Assembly (NCBI GenBank): GCA_021462845.1
Contig: JAJTXU010000014.1
Coordinates: 1 to 38,602, forward strand
Direction of reading: 5' to 3'
DNA length: 38,602 bases
Source: Anaerolineales bacterium
GTDB taxonomy: Bacteria > Chloroflexota > Anaerolineae > Anaerolineales > Villigracilaceae
The position numbers were made by a program, and so were the translations under genes. The notes under the pieces were generated by a model. It saw nothing but the letters and a program-made list of their open reading frames with translations. It had not been told where the DNA came from and searched no databases. Shown here piece after piece: positions 30,200 to 38,602 of the stretch (its first letter is position 1; every line of letters starts with the position of its first letter).

Positions 30200-31577
30200 C
30201 CGAATGGAAACGATGGCCATGCTTTCGAAAGAAGCGGGGATGCCTCGTGACCAGGTAGAGAACTTCGTGAAAGCGGGATACGTGATCTTGCCGAGTATGA
30301 TGCCGTTCCACGCGGCGGCGCGCCTTGCCGACCTACCCGAAGGTCCCGATGAGATCGCGCTGGCAGGGACGCGCGGACCGGGCAAGTCGTTTGCGGCGAT
30401 GCAACAGGTCGGCATTGACGACATGCAACGGGTGGCGGGTCTCAAATTCCTGTTCCTGCGGAAGATACAGAAGTCCGCCGCTGAGAGTCTCGATGACCTG
30501 GTGCGTAAGGTGTTTGCGTTCACGCCGCACTCATTCACAGCCGACGGCGTGGAACTACCCAACGGATCGCGGGCGGTGATCGGCGGATACAAGGACGCCA
30601 GCGACATAGATAAATATCTTGGCATTGAGTACGACGGCATTGTGATCGAGGAAGCCACGCAGTTGATCGAAGACAAGAAGACCAAAATATACGGGTCGGT
30701 CCGCACGTCGAAACTGAACTGGCGACCGCGCAAGTACCTGACGACGAACGCGGATGGACCGGGCTTGCAGTGGTTCAAGAAAGCGTTTGTCGTTCCGTGG
30801 CGTGAGAAGCGCGAGAAGTACACCCGCTTCTTCCAGACCTATTACTACGACAATCCGTTCCTCAACCCTGAGTATGTGCGCTGGTTGAAGGGACTGTCAG
30901 GCTCTCTCGGCAAGGCATGGCGCGATGCCGATTGGGATGCGTTTGCGGGCATGGCGTTTTCAACGTTCAACCATGAGCGGCATGTGGTTCAGCCGTTCGA
31001 TGTTCCTGCTCATTGGATCAGGTGGCGGGCAGTGGATGAAGGATACAACGCTCCCTGGTGTTGCTTATGGTTGACCCGAAACCCCGACACACGCCGCATC
31101 TATGTGTATCGGGAAGCGTATCAGGCAGGCTTGACCCTGCAACAGCAATGCAATTACATCAAAGACATGACCCTGCCCGAGGAGAAGATCGCATTTACCT
31201 TTGGTGATCCCGCGATGTGGCAGTCGAAGAATAGGCAGGGGCAGGTGTACAGCTCAGCCGACGAATACAAGGCGAACGGCGTGCAACTCACACGCGGAGA
31301 CAACAATCGGATCGGAGGCAAGCGCAAGGTGGATGGGTTGTTGACCGACCTGCCAGACGGCGAGCCAGGGATACAGTTCTTCGAGACCTGTCCCAACATC
31401 ACGGAGCAGTTGTCGTCACTGGCGCACGACAAGATCAACGTGGAGGACGTGGACACAAACCAGGAAGACCACGCCTACGACGCGCTCAAATATGGATTGA
31501 CCAACGAGACGAAGGTGAACCTGCCTCCACAAACACCAAGATCACTGCATCCGATGAGGAAGGTGAAAGGACTCTAG
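30177..31577 (+). CDS. terL: Terminase large subunit
   Basis: This is 466 residues from ATG 30177; ATG 30204, right after the TerS stop, is an equally good start. Walker A is GTRGPGKS near residues 64-71 and Walker B is GIVIEEA near 154-160. The nuclease half shows WRAVDEGYNAP, then FTFGDPAMW, then EDHAYDALKYGL near 431-442, the acidic cluster that binds metal. It is the ATP-driven packaging motor and headful or cos nuclease. A circularly permuted assembly fits headful packaging, but this is not proved. Confidence 0.92.
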   Translation: MASLTADSRMETMAMLSKEAGMPRDQVENFVKAGYVILPSMMPFHAAARLADLPEGPDEIALAGTRGPGKSFAAMQQVGIDDMQRVAGLKFLFLRKIQKSAAESLDDLVRKVFAFTPHSFTADGVELPNGSRAVIGGYKDASDIDKYLGIEYDGIVIEEATQLIEDKKTKIYGSVRTSKLNWRPRKYLTTNADGPGLQWFKKAFVVPWREKREKYTRFFQTYYYDNPFLNPEYVRWLKGLSGSLGKAWRDADWDAFAGMAFSTFNHERHVVQPFDVPAHWIRWRAVDEGYNAPWCCLWLTRNPDTRRIYVYREAYQAGLTLQQQCNYIKDMTLPEEKIAFTFGDPAMWQSKNRQGQVYSSADEYKANGVQLTRGDNNRIGGKRKVDGLLTDLPDGEPGIQFFETCPNITEQLSSLAHDKINVEDVDTNQEDHAYDALKYGLTNETKVNLPPQTPRSLHPMRKVKGL

Positions 31578-31578
31578 C

Positions 31579-33279
31579 ATGGCAAAGAAACAAGACAGCA
31601 CCATCAGCGATAAGCAGATCAAAGAGGCAAAGGATGCCGCAACCGAACTGACCAGCGCGAGCAATGGTGGTAAGTTGCTGGAGATGTACGCGCGCTATCT
31701 TGAAATCTACTTCATGGATGGGATGGAAACTCCGAAGAATGCGGGCGTAGATAAGGATGACTGGAAGTTGACCACATCCCCATCGGGACGCAACGCGGTG
31801 ATCGGGATGGTGCGCCTGTTGAACACGAGCGAATTGCGTGTAACAGTCAACAGCAAGGGAGAGAAGCATAGGAACTCCGACAAGATCGAGGCGGGGTTGA
31901 AGGAAATGCTACGGGTCAGCGGCAGGTTTCATCGCGCGCGGATCGAGAAGGACGCGAACCTGTCGGCTGTATTGTTCGGTCCTGTTGTGTTGCAGACCGA
32001 GCGCGTGGACGACTTGAAGAAGGTACATAAGAGCGACCTGTTGAGGAAGCGCGTCGAGAAGATCGCAGACCTGACGCCGTTCCTCCTGCGGGCATTACCA
32101 GCCGACCAGTCATTCGGTGGTTGGGGTGAGTTCGGTTTACTCCGACATCTCCGCAAGTACAAGATGAAGGGCGATGCGTTGACCGAACGGTGGGGAGTGG
32201 AAGCAAGCGCCACAAAAGAGTACACGGTATGGGACAGCATTGACCTGAATAACCGCGTCGTTTGGGCTGATGGAATCAAGGATAACCTGCTCGCTCAAAG
32301 GCATGGCATGGATGATCTCAATATCGCGGTGAGGTATGCGGGCGGATCGTCGTTGTTCACCGAACCTGCACGGCACATCCAATCCTTCCTGTATGCTCAT
32401 GCAAAAGGGGAGTGGGACAAACGGGAGAACCTGTTTTGGACGTATCTCTTTACCGCCATCTTTATTCAGGGTTTGCCCGGCCCGCTGTTGGTGTTCGACC
32501 CTGAAAGCGTGAACTCGCAGACAAAGATCGAAGTGGACTTTACGGGCGGCGTGCGTAAGATCGTAGGTAAGGCAACGCCTGTAGAGTTTCCCGTGATTGA
32601 CCGCAACGTACTGGAAGTGAAGCGGATGATGGATGAGGTTGACGCGGAGAGTACGATCTACAAGCAAACTCTTGGTCAGAACATTGCGGGCAGTACGTTC
32701 TCAGGGCTGGCGATGTTGTCGAGTTCGGGACTCCTGCCATTGCAAGACCCGAAGGAAGCGGTCTCGACTGCGTTTGCCGACTCGTTTGAGCATATCCTTT
32801 GCCGTATCAAGAACGAAGGGATCAGCCACCGCGTGCTGTCGGCGAACGACATCCCCGACGAGTACGAGGTGAGTGTGTCGCTGGAACCCAAACTACCGCA
32901 GGACACTTTACGCAACGCGCAGACTGCCGAAGGATTGGGCGACACCGTAAGCGACGAGTGGAAGCAAGAGAACTTGTTGCAGGTGACGGACACGAAGGCG
33001 ATGCAGAAGCAGATCATGAAGGAGAAGATGCGCGAGATGATGCTGATGACGATGAGTCAGAACCAGCCGTTGATGACCGAGTTCCTGATGACGGCGTTAG
33101 GCAGGAAGCCGTCCGCGCCTCCATCTCAACCGCCGATGCAACCGCCGATGCAACAACCCATGCCGCCCGAGATGATGATGCCAGAGGGAGAGGAAGAACC
33201 AGCCCTGACACCCGGGCAGGAGAACGTGATCCCTCCGCCGATGACGGGTCCAGTCAACCCGCCGATGCCAGGAGGGTGA
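31579..33279 (+). CDS. Portal protein
   Basis: This 566-residue protein starts 1 nt after the TerL stop. It has the helical and beta composition of portal proteins: an N-terminal region of about 110 residues, then RFHRARIEKDANLSAVLFGP, a wing region with RHIQSFLYAHAKGEWDKREN, and a long stem helix (LEVKRMMDEVDAESTIYKQT) followed by GSTFSGLAML. The last 70 residues are low-complexity Pro/Met/Gln. It forms the ring for DNA entry. Assignment is by position after TerL and overall pattern. Confidence 0.85.
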   Translation: MAKKQDSTISDKQIKEAKDAATELTSASNGGKLLEMYARYLEIYFMDGMETPKNAGVDKDDWKLTTSPSGRNAVIGMVRLLNTSELRVTVNSKGEKHRNSDKIEAGLKEMLRVSGRFHRARIEKDANLSAVLFGPVVLQTERVDDLKKVHKSDLLRKRVEKIADLTPFLLRALPADQSFGGWGEFGLLRHLRKYKMKGDALTERWGVEASATKEYTVWDSIDLNNRVVWADGIKDNLLAQRHGMDDLNIAVRYAGGSSLFTEPARHIQSFLYAHAKGEWDKRENLFWTYLFTAIFIQGLPGPLLVFDPESVNSQTKIEVDFTGGVRKIVGKATPVEFPVIDRNVLEVKRMMDEVDAESTIYKQTLGQNIAGSTFSGLAMLSSSGLLPLQDPKEAVSTAFADSFEHILCRIKNEGISHRVLSANDIPDEYEVSVSLEPKLPQDTLRNAQTAEGLGDTVSDEWKQENLLQVTDTKAMQKQIMKEKMREMMLMTMSQNQPLMTEFLMTALGRKPSAPPSQPPMQPPMQQPMPPEMMMPEGEEEPALTPGQENVIPPPMTGPVNPPMPGG

Positions 33280-33280
33280 C

Positions 33281-33523
33281 GTGGAGATAGACCTGCGCGA
33301 CATCCTGCTTGACGTTGGAGCCGAGATCAACGAGGCGTTCACTGAGTTGATGGACGAGATGACGGAGGATCAGAAAGTCCAGGCGCTCAAGGCGCAATGG
33401 AGGATGATGCCCGATGAGTTGAGAGAAAGACTCAAGACGCTACAACCAGAGACCTATCAATCTGTCATGAAGGTTGTGAATGGAAACAATAACAGCAAGA
33501 CATCGTATCCGAGAAAGTATTAG
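33281..33523 (+). CDS. 80-residue acidic helical protein after the portal
   Basis: The GTG at 33281 follows GGAGGGTG directly. The protein is helical and acidic (LLDVGAEINEAFTELMDEMT, then KAQWRMMPDELRERLKTL) with a basic end. It could be a small portal-associated or scaffold-like chaperone. No family is recognised. Confidence 0.55.
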   Translation: MEIDLRDILLDVGAEINEAFTELMDEMTEDQKVQALKAQWRMMPDELRERLKTLQPETYQSVMKVVNGNNNSKTSYPRKY

Positions 33524-33546
33524 TTGCCGAAAGGCAGGAGGCTAAC

Positions 33547-34170
33547 ATGCCAGGACCAGGACCAGGAACACCAGGCGCAGGACCAGGATCAGGATCAAAT
33601 CCACCACCGCCGCCCAAAGAACCACCACCGCCGCCCAAAGGAAGAACACTACCGAGATCACCGAGGTGGGCGCCAAGACCGACCGGCTCGTTTTTTGGCG
33701 GCGGAGGGCTGTATGCACAGGGAGCACAGGGTCAAGCTGTTTCCATCACACCCGGACCAAGTTCGTTTATTGGCGGTGGAGGTCAAGCGCTTGCAACTCC
33801 TAATGTGTATTGGTTGCCTGAGAATAACAATCCCGGATCCGGAACGTTCACGGGAGCGGGCGGGCAGGCAATACGCAGTTCAGACGAGGAGATGTACAAC
33901 ACGTATTGGCTTCCTGAAACTCCCGCGGATAAACTCACTACCAGCGTCATCGGCGCGGGCGGGCAGTTGGTCAACACGGGTTTACCTGTATTCCCTGTTG
34001 CGCCACCCCTTGAACCGCCTGTTCCTTCCCCTGGCTTTGGGACAAACTACGCATGGGGACGCAGGCGCGGCGGCGGTGGCGGCGGGTATGGAGGATATGG
34101 AGGATATGACGGAGCGCAATACGCACCTAATCCGTATCTCAATTTGTTCAGTTGGAACAGCCGCGAATAG
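33547..34170 (+). CDS. Gly/Pro-rich protein with YWLPE repeats
   Basis: This is 207 residues behind AGGAGG. Residues 1-45 are Pro/Gly low complexity. Then three or four copies of a unit occur: GGGGQAL followed by NVYWLPE, GAGGQAI followed by NTYWLPE, then GAGGQLV. A Gly-Tyr-rich tail (GGGGYGGYGGYDG) ends the protein. It has the look of a flexible or sticky structural protein, perhaps virion-internal, and precedes the giant protein gene by 19 nt. No enzyme motif is seen. Confidence 0.6.
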   Translation: MPGPGPGTPGAGPGSGSNPPPPPKEPPPPPKGRTLPRSPRWAPRPTGSFFGGGGLYAQGAQGQAVSITPGPSSFIGGGGQALATPNVYWLPENNNPGSGTFTGAGGQAIRSSDEEMYNTYWLPETPADKLTTSVIGAGGQLVNTGLPVFPVAPPLEPPVPSPGFGTNYAWGRRRGGGGGGYGGYGGYDGAQYAPNPYLNLFSWNSRE

Positions 34171-34189
34171 CGTAAATCATTGAGGTAAC

Positions 34190-37100
34190 ATGGCGACACC
34201 CTTACCACCGCAGGGAACCGCAACGCCCACGCCGGCAGATCAAGAACCCAAGCCGAAGCCAAAGCCCATAGACATCCGCAACCCGCCGAACGTTTCGCGC
34301 GCGGAGTATTATCAGAAGCATTACGCGGATTACTACAATAGCCTGAAGCCTGAACTTCAGGCGACTATGCTTTCCCCACAGAAGGCGGTGGAGAGGCAGT
34401 TGGGATATGAGCCGACGTTCGCGCAAGACCCGAAGGCGGTGGTGGAGGCGTACCAGCAGATCAAGGCTACACCTGCGGGCGCGCCTCTGCCTCCCCATAT
34501 TGCGAACCAGCGCGAGCAGATCACCCAGGCGTATAAGTGGTTTGAGTTCAGGAACAAGGGCAAGCCGCCCGCAGAATGGGGATACCTGCCAGGCGATGAT
34601 CCTGGTCTCGGTTTCCTGTCGTCTATTGCGGGACCGCAGAAGGAGAAAGACGAGGGTGTGTTCAAGCCAGGCGACGCGGTGCAGGAAGGATTCGCGCTGT
34701 GGAATGATGTGTCGCCTGATGAGCGTAAGACTATCCTTGCCGACCCGAACTTTGACATCACCACCTACCCAATAGAGATGCGCGACCAGATATTGAACGA
34801 CCCGAACTTCGACTGGTCGCGGCTTCCGAAGTGGCAGAAAGCGTACTACGATATTATGTCGAACCCGAAGATCATGGCTTCGCCGATGGCGTTGGCGGGC
34901 GCGCGGGCAGGTGCAGTATTTGGAGTGCCAGGACAGATACTCGGCGCGGCTGGTGGTTACACATTGGGATTGGTTGGCGGTCAGCAGTACGACCCGACCA
35001 GCGGAGTATTTGAGCAGCCGACCACCGTAGCGGGGATGATGGCGGTGTTGAATAAGTTGGCTGAGGGCGCGGAACAATCTATCGGGTACGGGTCGCAGTT
35101 GGCGGATGCGATTTCCGCTAACCTACAAGAACAACCTACTGCGGCTATGCAGGAGGAGGCGCGCGAACAATTGAGCGGTCTGATCTTCGATCCGCAATTG
35201 CGAAAGGCGGCATGGGAAGCAGGGCGATTCCAGTACGAAACTATGGACGTGATCGGTTCGCGTAACTGGATACCTGCCCTTGCTTTGTTGTTTGCCGTTT
35301 CGGAGCAGAACACCACAGGCGGGGAAGTCGTCAACCTATTCGACGAGATCAAAAACCTGAGAGAGGGAGGCGAGTTTCAGGGCATACGGTTCGCAAAGCC
35401 AGGGGAGGACTTTGTGATCGGACAAGCATCACCTGTCAGCAGAGTAGATTTCAATCCCGTGACTGGCGAACACTACGATCCAAGCAATGCTTTTCAGGTT
35501 TTGTATCAAACGAGAAAAACAATTCATGCGGCAATTGTCGCTGGTGAAGATCCAAAAGAGGTTGTGCGTGAACTCTTTGGCGTGCATGGTCAGTTCGTCG
35601 GCTCAACCATGATGGACTTCGCGGGACAGATGGCGATTGACCCGCTGGAGAAATTGCCCACCGTCACGAACCTAGCCAGCGCGAAACTAGCGACGGCATT
35701 GGGTAACAACACTGCGGCGCGGGCGTTCATGGAAACTCACGCTCCCTTCGAGGCGGCGCGTAGGTATAAGACTCTGGTGCAGACTGGCGATGTTTCGCCA
35801 GGGTTCAAGTATGAAGACATGGGCGGGTTCTCGCGCTGGATCGCGGGCGTCAATGATAAGGGTCAGATCAAAGCGGGACCGTTCACGCAGACGGGGTTAC
35901 TGGATGCGCCCGCACAGAAGCGGCGCGGTTTACTGCAAAATATCAAAGAAGATTGGGCGGCGATGACGCCAGAAGCCAGGGCGCGGGAGGGGGCGGGGAT
36001 GTTCTACAACAACATCAGCGCGTTCATCTCCACCTTTGACGACCCGAAAGAGATCGCCAGATATTTCAGCACACTCAGCAAGGGAGATATGAAGTTATGG
36101 TCGGAGATGGGGAACAAGGTAGCCAACTCGCCAGAGTGGTATACGATCCTGCCAGCCCTGAAAGATTTCAAGGGCGAGAAGATGGACGGTTTGCTTGCCG
36201 CGTGGGATGTGGCGCAACCGAAGCGGGAAGCCTTGTTGAAAATCTCGGATGTGTTGGGGCAGGAACCAGGCAGATTGATCGAGGACTTATCGAAGCGCGG
36301 CACAACCGAACAGGACTTCCAGAGGATCGTACAGCAGTTACAACAGTCCAAGTCACCCTCCGCGAAAGCGTTGCTGGACCAGATCGCCAGCGGTGAGTTT
36401 TCCTCCGCCACATTAGCCGACATCGTGGATGCGTTCACGGGTGACGGCGCGTTGTATTGGCATCCTGACCAATGGAAAGCGGCATTGCTGGATACGCTCG
36501 GCTCACACTTCGACGAGTGGGTGGTGGACAAGTTGGGATTAGGGAAGGACACGCCAGAGACCAAAGCATTCTTCCGCACAGCGCATTTATTGAAGTCGGC
36601 GCAGTCGGTTCTTTTGTTGGGCGGCTCTCCTGGGTATGCGTTGCAGAACGGAATGTCGGGCATGGTTCACCGCGCGGCAACGGGTATCTACGGATACATG
36701 ACGACGAAGCAAATAGACTCGTGGCTGGATCGCTTCGGCGTGAGACCTGCGCGTCTTGAAGAGGGCGTCGGCATTGGCGGCATTGTAGAGCAGGCGTCTA
36801 CGAAGGGGAGCGTGCATACCGAGAACATCGAGAAGGCGATGAAAGGCAAGGGCGCGTTAGGACGAGCGCAACAGGTAGTCTCTGCCATCGGTCGCGGGAT
36901 GCCATTCAATAAGTTGTCGTCGTGGTTCGAGCGCGTGGAGGGCAAGAACGGATACATGATCGCCATGCGGGATATGTGGTCGCAGACATGGCGGCGCGGC
37001 GTTGGGTTCAGTGAGATGACGCCGCAGTTACGCGGGCAGATCGAAGCGGCAGGGATCAACCCGAACAGCGTGTATGCGTTGATCGAAGCGGGTATGAGTA

Positions 37101-38602
37101 AAGCGGAAGTTGAAAAGTTTATATTCAGCAGGCAGGCGGGTGTCATGTCGAGAACACTGGTAGCAGACGCCGCCTCCGCAGTGGGGATGACACCGAGCCA
37201 GGCTTCGCGGATGCTGGAGAAGATCGGCGTACTCGATGACCTGGACGCCAACCTGCTCAACGCGAACACACCCGACCAGATACGGCAGGCGTTCACACGA
37301 GCGACGCGACAGGCGCAGGACTTCGCCGACATGCAGACCAGCCGCGACATGCTGGCAATCGCGGAAGATGTGACGAACAAGGTACAGGGTGAGGGCGCGG
37401 TCAGCGCGCTTGACTTGGTGCAACAAGTGAACAGCGGGTACTTCGATGCGTGGCAGGATCACTATGCGCGCTTCGGCGAGATGTTCCAGGACTTGCAGGA
37501 AATTGACGACATCGCCGTCCGTAACAAGGCGATTGAGTTGAACTATCGGATCAGCGATCAGGAGTTCCGACGGATCAACTCGCGCACGGCGGCAAACTAC
37601 AAAGGTATCTTCGACGCCTGGGGTAAGAGCGGCAACCCGTCGGCGATGGACATGCTTGCCGCGATAGCCGACAGCGACGCGGCGATGAAGCAGGCATACG
37701 ACTTCATGCGCCAGACTCGGCGGTCGTACTTCGAGAGATTCAGCGGGCAGGACTTCCGCAGTCTCGAAGCGCAGGCAGAATGGAACGACGGGCAGGCACG
37801 GATCAATGCCGAGTTCGACCGCGCTTTCGAGATCAAGCATAACGCCGAGGTACGCATGGGCGGGTCGTTGGAGAAACTGTACGGCGAGATGTACGGACCA
37901 GCGGCAGGGGAAGCGGCGCGGTTGTGGTGGCAGGACTACATCAAGTTCAGCGATGAGATCGTGAAGCGCGAACAGAAGTTCCGCGCCTCGTTGGCGAAGA
38001 TGGACAAGCCCACACGCGAAGCCGCCAAGCAAAAGTATTACAGCACGGACAAGGTGGCGCAGATCGCGGAACTGGAGCAGATCAACAAGCGCGGCATTGA
38101 ACGATTGGAACGGATCATCAAACGCGGAGGCAGTGGGCAAGCGCCGACATTGCCGCCAACACCCGCGCCACCAGCCCCAGCACCGTCTACTCCCCCACCC
38201 GCAACACCCGCCGCGCCAAGTGAAGCAAAGCCGATTGACGTGGCGCAAGAGATCGCAGACCTGACCACGCAAGCGGAAGCGAGACGAGCGGCAGAGACCG
38301 AACGGATCACCAACAGCATGTCGGTGGCGGAGGAGTTCGGGTACGGGGCGCGGGATGAATGGAAGTTGATGGCGTCTTTGCGGAAGTATGGAGATGCCGA
38401 CATTACCAGTTGGGACGATCCACGATTGACTCCCGACTACATGCGCGAGACCTTGCAGAAGCGAGCCGCCTATAAAGCCGAACAACAGATGGGGCGCGAA
38501 CGGATGGCGGTCGAGACGGCATTGAGCCGCGCGCAACAGCAAGCCATCGAGAAGCCGAGGAGCGAACTGCCTCCCGTATTGAATGACGCCATGCTCCGAG
38601 AA
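34190..38602 (+). CDS. Giant polyvalent virion protein, N-terminal part (continues at base 1)
   Basis: The ATG at 34190 follows a GAGGT Shine-Dalgarno, and the frame is open to the window end. Joined over the circle to 1-5373 it makes a protein of about 3,228 residues. This part is mostly helical and charged. A Pro/Lys-rich N-terminus is followed by a Gly/Ala-rich hydrophobic stretch near residues 231-262 (membrane-active or amphipathic type). Long helical regions follow, then a Pro/Ala-rich linker near residues 1314-1347. It lies between the portal gene and the scaffold/capsid genes. In short-tailed phages that position often holds very large internal proteins ejected with the DNA. The role in ejection is inferred from position and size; no homology was tested. 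Confidence 0.85.
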   Translation, partial: MATPLPPQGTATPTPADQEPKPKPKPIDIRNPPNVSRAEYYQKHYADYYNSLKPELQATMLSPQKAVERQLGYEPTFAQDPKAVVEAYQQIKATPAGAPLPPHIANQREQITQAYKWFEFRNKGKPPAEWGYLPGDDPGLGFLSSIAGPQKEKDEGVFKPGDAVQEGFALWNDVSPDERKTILADPNFDITTYPIEMRDQILNDPNFDWSRLPKWQKAYYDIMSNPKIMASPMALAGARAGAVFGVPGQILGAAGGYTLGLVGGQQYDPTSGVFEQPTTVAGMMAVLNKLAEGAEQSIGYGSQLADAISANLQEQPTAAMQEEAREQLSGLIFDPQLRKAAWEAGRFQYETMDVIGSRNWIPALALLFAVSEQNTTGGEVVNLFDEIKNLREGGEFQGIRFAKPGEDFVIGQASPVSRVDFNPVTGEHYDPSNAFQVLYQTRKTIHAAIVAGEDPKEVVRELFGVHGQFVGSTMMDFAGQMAIDPLEKLPTVTNLASAKLATALGNNTAARAFMETHAPFEAARRYKTLVQTGDVSPGFKYEDMGGFSRWIAGVNDKGQIKAGPFTQTGLLDAPAQKRRGLLQNIKEDWAAMTPEARAREGAGMFYNNISAFISTFDDPKEIARYFSTLSKGDMKLWSEMGNKVANSPEWYTILPALKDFKGEKMDGLLAAWDVAQPKREALLKISDVLGQEPGRLIEDLSKRGTTEQDFQRIVQQLQQSKSPSAKALLDQIASGEFSSATLADIVDAFTGDGALYWHPDQWKAALLDTLGSHFDEWVVDKLGLGKDTPETKAFFRTAHLLKSAQSVLLLGGSPGYALQNGMSGMVHRAATGIYGYMTTKQIDSWLDRFGVRPARLEEGVGIGGIVEQASTKGSVHTENIEKAMKGKGALGRAQQVVSAIGRGMPFNKLSSWFERVEGKNGYMIAMRDMWSQTWRRGVGFSEMTPQLRGQIEAAGINPNSVYALIEAGMSKAEVEKFIFSRQAGVMSRTLVADAASAVGMTPSQASRMLEKIGVLDDLDANLLNANTPDQIRQAFTRATRQAQDFADMQTSRDMLAIAEDVTNKVQGEGAVSALDLVQQVNSGYFDAWQDHYARFGEMFQDLQEIDDIAVRNKAIELNYRISDQEFRRINSRTAANYKGIFDAWGKSGNPSAMDMLAAIADSDAAMKQAYDFMRQTRRSYFERFSGQDFRSLEAQAEWNDGQARINAEFDRAFEIKHNAEVRMGGSLEKLYGEMYGPAAGEAARLWWQDYIKFSDEIVKREQKFRASLAKMDKPTREAAKQKYYSTDKVAQIAELEQINKRGIERLERIIKRGGSGQAPTLPPTPAPPAPAPSTPPPATPAAPSEAKPIDVAQEIADLTTQAEARRAAETERITNSMSVAEEFGYGARDEWKLMASLRKYGDADITSWDDPRLTPDYMRETLQKRAAYKAEQQMGRERMAVETALSRAQQQAIEKPRSELPPVLNDAMLRE
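38504..38602. repeat. Terminal overlap, right copy (circular closure)
   Basis: This is an exact copy of bases 1-99. Merging the copies gives a circle of 38,503 bp. The coding frame opened at 34190 contains 1,438 codons before this repeat and continues unbroken from base 1 to the stop at 5373. Confidence 0.95.

Noticed and set aside
32799-33290. 163-codon plus-strand ORF inside the portal gene
   Set aside because: It is an Asp/Arg/Ala-rich out-of-frame shadow of the portal gene and lacks a ribosome site.
34202-35077. Antisense ORF of 291 codons
   Set aside because: It is opposite the giant gene start, with Arg/Leu-rich composition and no support.
37028-38542. Long antisense ORF (504 codons, minus strand)
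   Set aside because: It lies opposite the giant gene, has no ribosome site or domain, and is Arg/His/Leu-rich as expected from codon bias on the opposite strand.

Overview
The window is a complete, circularly closed genome of a tailed phage of about 38.5 kb. The first 99 bases recur exactly as the last 99 (38504-38602), and one open reading frame runs through this junction without a shift, so the contig ends are arbitrary and the true circle is 38,503 bp. Genes have bacterial Shine-Dalgarno sequences and many ATGA or TAATG overlaps. The host cannot be named from sequence alone. Codon style, GC near 55% and the attC sequence type would fit an environmental bacterium such as a Chloroflexota member, but that is only a guess. 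I saw no tape-measure, tail-tube or sheath gene. With TerS-TerL-portal followed by a giant internal-type protein, scaffold and capsid, this suggests a short-tailed (podovirus-like) temperate phage.

Layout on the circle, starting at the lysis end. Positions 26909-28891 hold a lipobox membrane protein, an XhlA-like holin and a GH25 endolysin. Positions 28893-34170 hold an unknown protein, the small and large terminase subunits, the portal and two small proteins. From 34190 across the junction to 5373 runs a single 3,228-residue protein with ADP-ribosyltransferase-like, metallopeptidase-like and GGDEF domains. Positions 5868-14844 hold scaffold, major capsid, decoration and connector-type proteins, a large tail protein, a PD-(D/E)XK-like nuclease, and a fibre ending in a six-repeat Kelch-like propeller. 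Positions 14934-17293, on the minus strand, form a lysogeny operon: XRE repressor, three very small proteins and a large serine recombinase. A divergent promoter with tandem TTGACAACGG repeats separates it from the early operon at 17384-24776. That operon holds many small proteins, RecT, a DnaD-like initiator with a large inverted repeat inside it (candidate origin), a helicase-loader-like protein, a run of membrane proteins and a RusA-like resolvase.

The most unusual part is 24789-26613. Five integron-type attC sites in direct orientation, each with RYYYAAC and GTTRRRY-type ends and two extrahelical bases in the same places, separate small unrelated ORFs. A GTTAGAC half-site with a TATAAT box just upstream forms the left edge. 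This is an integron gene-cassette array in a phage genome with no integron integrase. A second unusual element is a duplicated regulatory module at 5766-5843 and 26796-26873. It consists of an extended -10 promoter, an identical 19-nt leader and an intrinsic terminator whose stem differs in sequence but is a perfect pair in both. One copy precedes the capsid operon and the other precedes the lysis-packaging operon, which suggests coordinated late control by attenuation or antitermination.
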